From a virus: a stretch of 20,362 bases of DNA. This document shows positions 19,852 to 20,362 of this stretch, one piece after another. Numbering within the stretch: the stretch's first letter is position 1; the number at the start of each line of letters is the position of its first letter. The notes under the pieces are model-generated. The model worked only from the letters and a program-made list of their open reading frames with translations. It did no database searches and was not told the DNA's origin. The position numbers and the translations under genes are program-made. The stretch is from positions 1 through 20,362 of IMG/VR virus record IMGVR_UViG_3300009537_001277; one strand, 5' to 3'.

Positions 19852-20362
19852 CCGCGAATTCATATTGCAGCTTGCCGACCGAATAGCGGCGGCAAGCGAA
19901 GTGCTGGGACGATTGGCCGAGAGGCGGAGCAAGAAAAGCATGGACAACCCGAACGTCGTAGAGCGGATCAAGACGCAAGCCGCTGGCCTGTCGCCAGAGG
20001 ACAAGGCCGCGTTGCTGCGTCTGCTGGCCGAGGGAAAGCAAGCCGTCACGGATTCGCTTGGTGACGGGAAAATCTCGCGCGAAGAGGCGTTAGGGTTCGC
20101 CTCATTGGTCGCGCGAAACTGGAAGGCAATCGTTGCCGTGGTAACGATGCTCACCGCTGCCGTGGGAGGAACGGCCACGGTGACGATGTACGGCGCGAGC
20201 GACCACGAGCCGGATAAAGTCGTCGCTGCAATCGAAAAAATGGAAGAGAGCGTTACGCGATACCTCGGCGACGTGAAAGCGGAAATGTCCAACGGGTTCG
20301 GCGAGTTGGACGCAGCAGAGGCAAAGCGAGCCAAGGAATTACAGACGCTCATTCTCGCGAAC
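19844..20362 (+). CDS. single-pass membrane protein with EF-hand-like loop, partial at the 3' end
   Basis: A frame open from ATG 19844 to the window end, 173 codons without a stop. The N-terminal ~90 residues are helical and charged (MSDREFILQLADRIAAASEV). Residues 70-81 (DSLGDGKISREE) match the EF-hand loop at positions 1, 5, 6, 8 and 12. One membrane helix spans about 93-116 (WKAIVAVVTMLTAAVGGTAT). After it comes a Lys/Glu/Ala-rich stretch suited to a coiled coil (about 124-173). An alternative start is the ATG at residue 33 (MDNPN). Placement after the tail fibre and a single membrane helix fit a holin or spanin-like lysis protein, but the helix count is lower than in most holins. The C-terminus is unknown. 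Confidence 0.6.
   Translation, partial: MSDREFILQLADRIAAASEVLGRLAERRSKKSMDNPNVVERIKTQAAGLSPEDKAALLRLLAEGKQAVTDSLGDGKISREEALGFASLVARNWKAIVAVVTMLTAAVGGTATVTMYGASDHEPDKVVAAIEKMEESVTRYLGDVKAEMSNGFGELDAAEAKRAKELQTLILAN

Overview
The window is a phage or prophage segment of about 20 kb. Three things show this: a virion assembly block in standard order (large terminase, portal, scaffold-like protein, major capsid protein, head-tail adaptor, large tail protein, tail fibre), dense short genes that overlap by 1-4 bases, and a small-gene early block on the other strand. No tape-measure or tail-tube gene is visible, so a short-tailed (podovirus-like) virion is the best guess. The serine recombinase and the small helix-turn-helix regulator suggest a temperate phage or an integrated element. 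The host cannot be named from the sequence. Base composition is moderately GC-rich and most starts have GGAG-type ribosome binding sites, so a GC-rich environmental bacterium is likely.

Layout. Bases 1-450 hold no convincing complete gene. They carry a tRNA-like T-arm with an acceptor 3' strand, a leftward intrinsic terminator and several perfect hairpins. Bases 453-1088 hold a rightward XRE-type regulator, a 13-bp inverted-repeat pair enclosing a cluster of TTGAC motifs, and a two-helix membrane protein. Bases 998-3802 are a leftward early block. In transcription order it reads: 49-aa protein, 74-aa protein, tRNA-like element, stand-alone clamp-loader-type AAA+ ATPase, 78-aa protein, 81-aa protein, 58-aa protein, serine recombinase. 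Two of these small genes carry an identical 38-bp GC-rich hairpin leader. Bases 3803-4389 are the divergent control region and contain a 24-nt palindrome close to a parS site. Bases 4390-19351 are the rightward late block. Bases 19375-20362 hold small accessory genes and a partial single-pass membrane protein that may belong to lysis.

How the parts may work together. The leftward block would control and replicate or integrate the element (regulator, ATPase, recombinase). The rightward block packages DNA (terminase), builds the head (portal, scaffold, capsid, decoration-like proteins) and builds the tail. The most unusual theme is leader RNA structure. Hairpins with a GGGTGG loop sit 16-19 nt before four late start codons, two of which lack a clear Shine-Dalgarno sequence. 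Intrinsic-terminator-like structures end 10-15 nt before three start codons. An identical hairpin leader precedes two early genes. This suggests gene-by-gene control of transcription or translation through leader structure; that is inference from sequence only.
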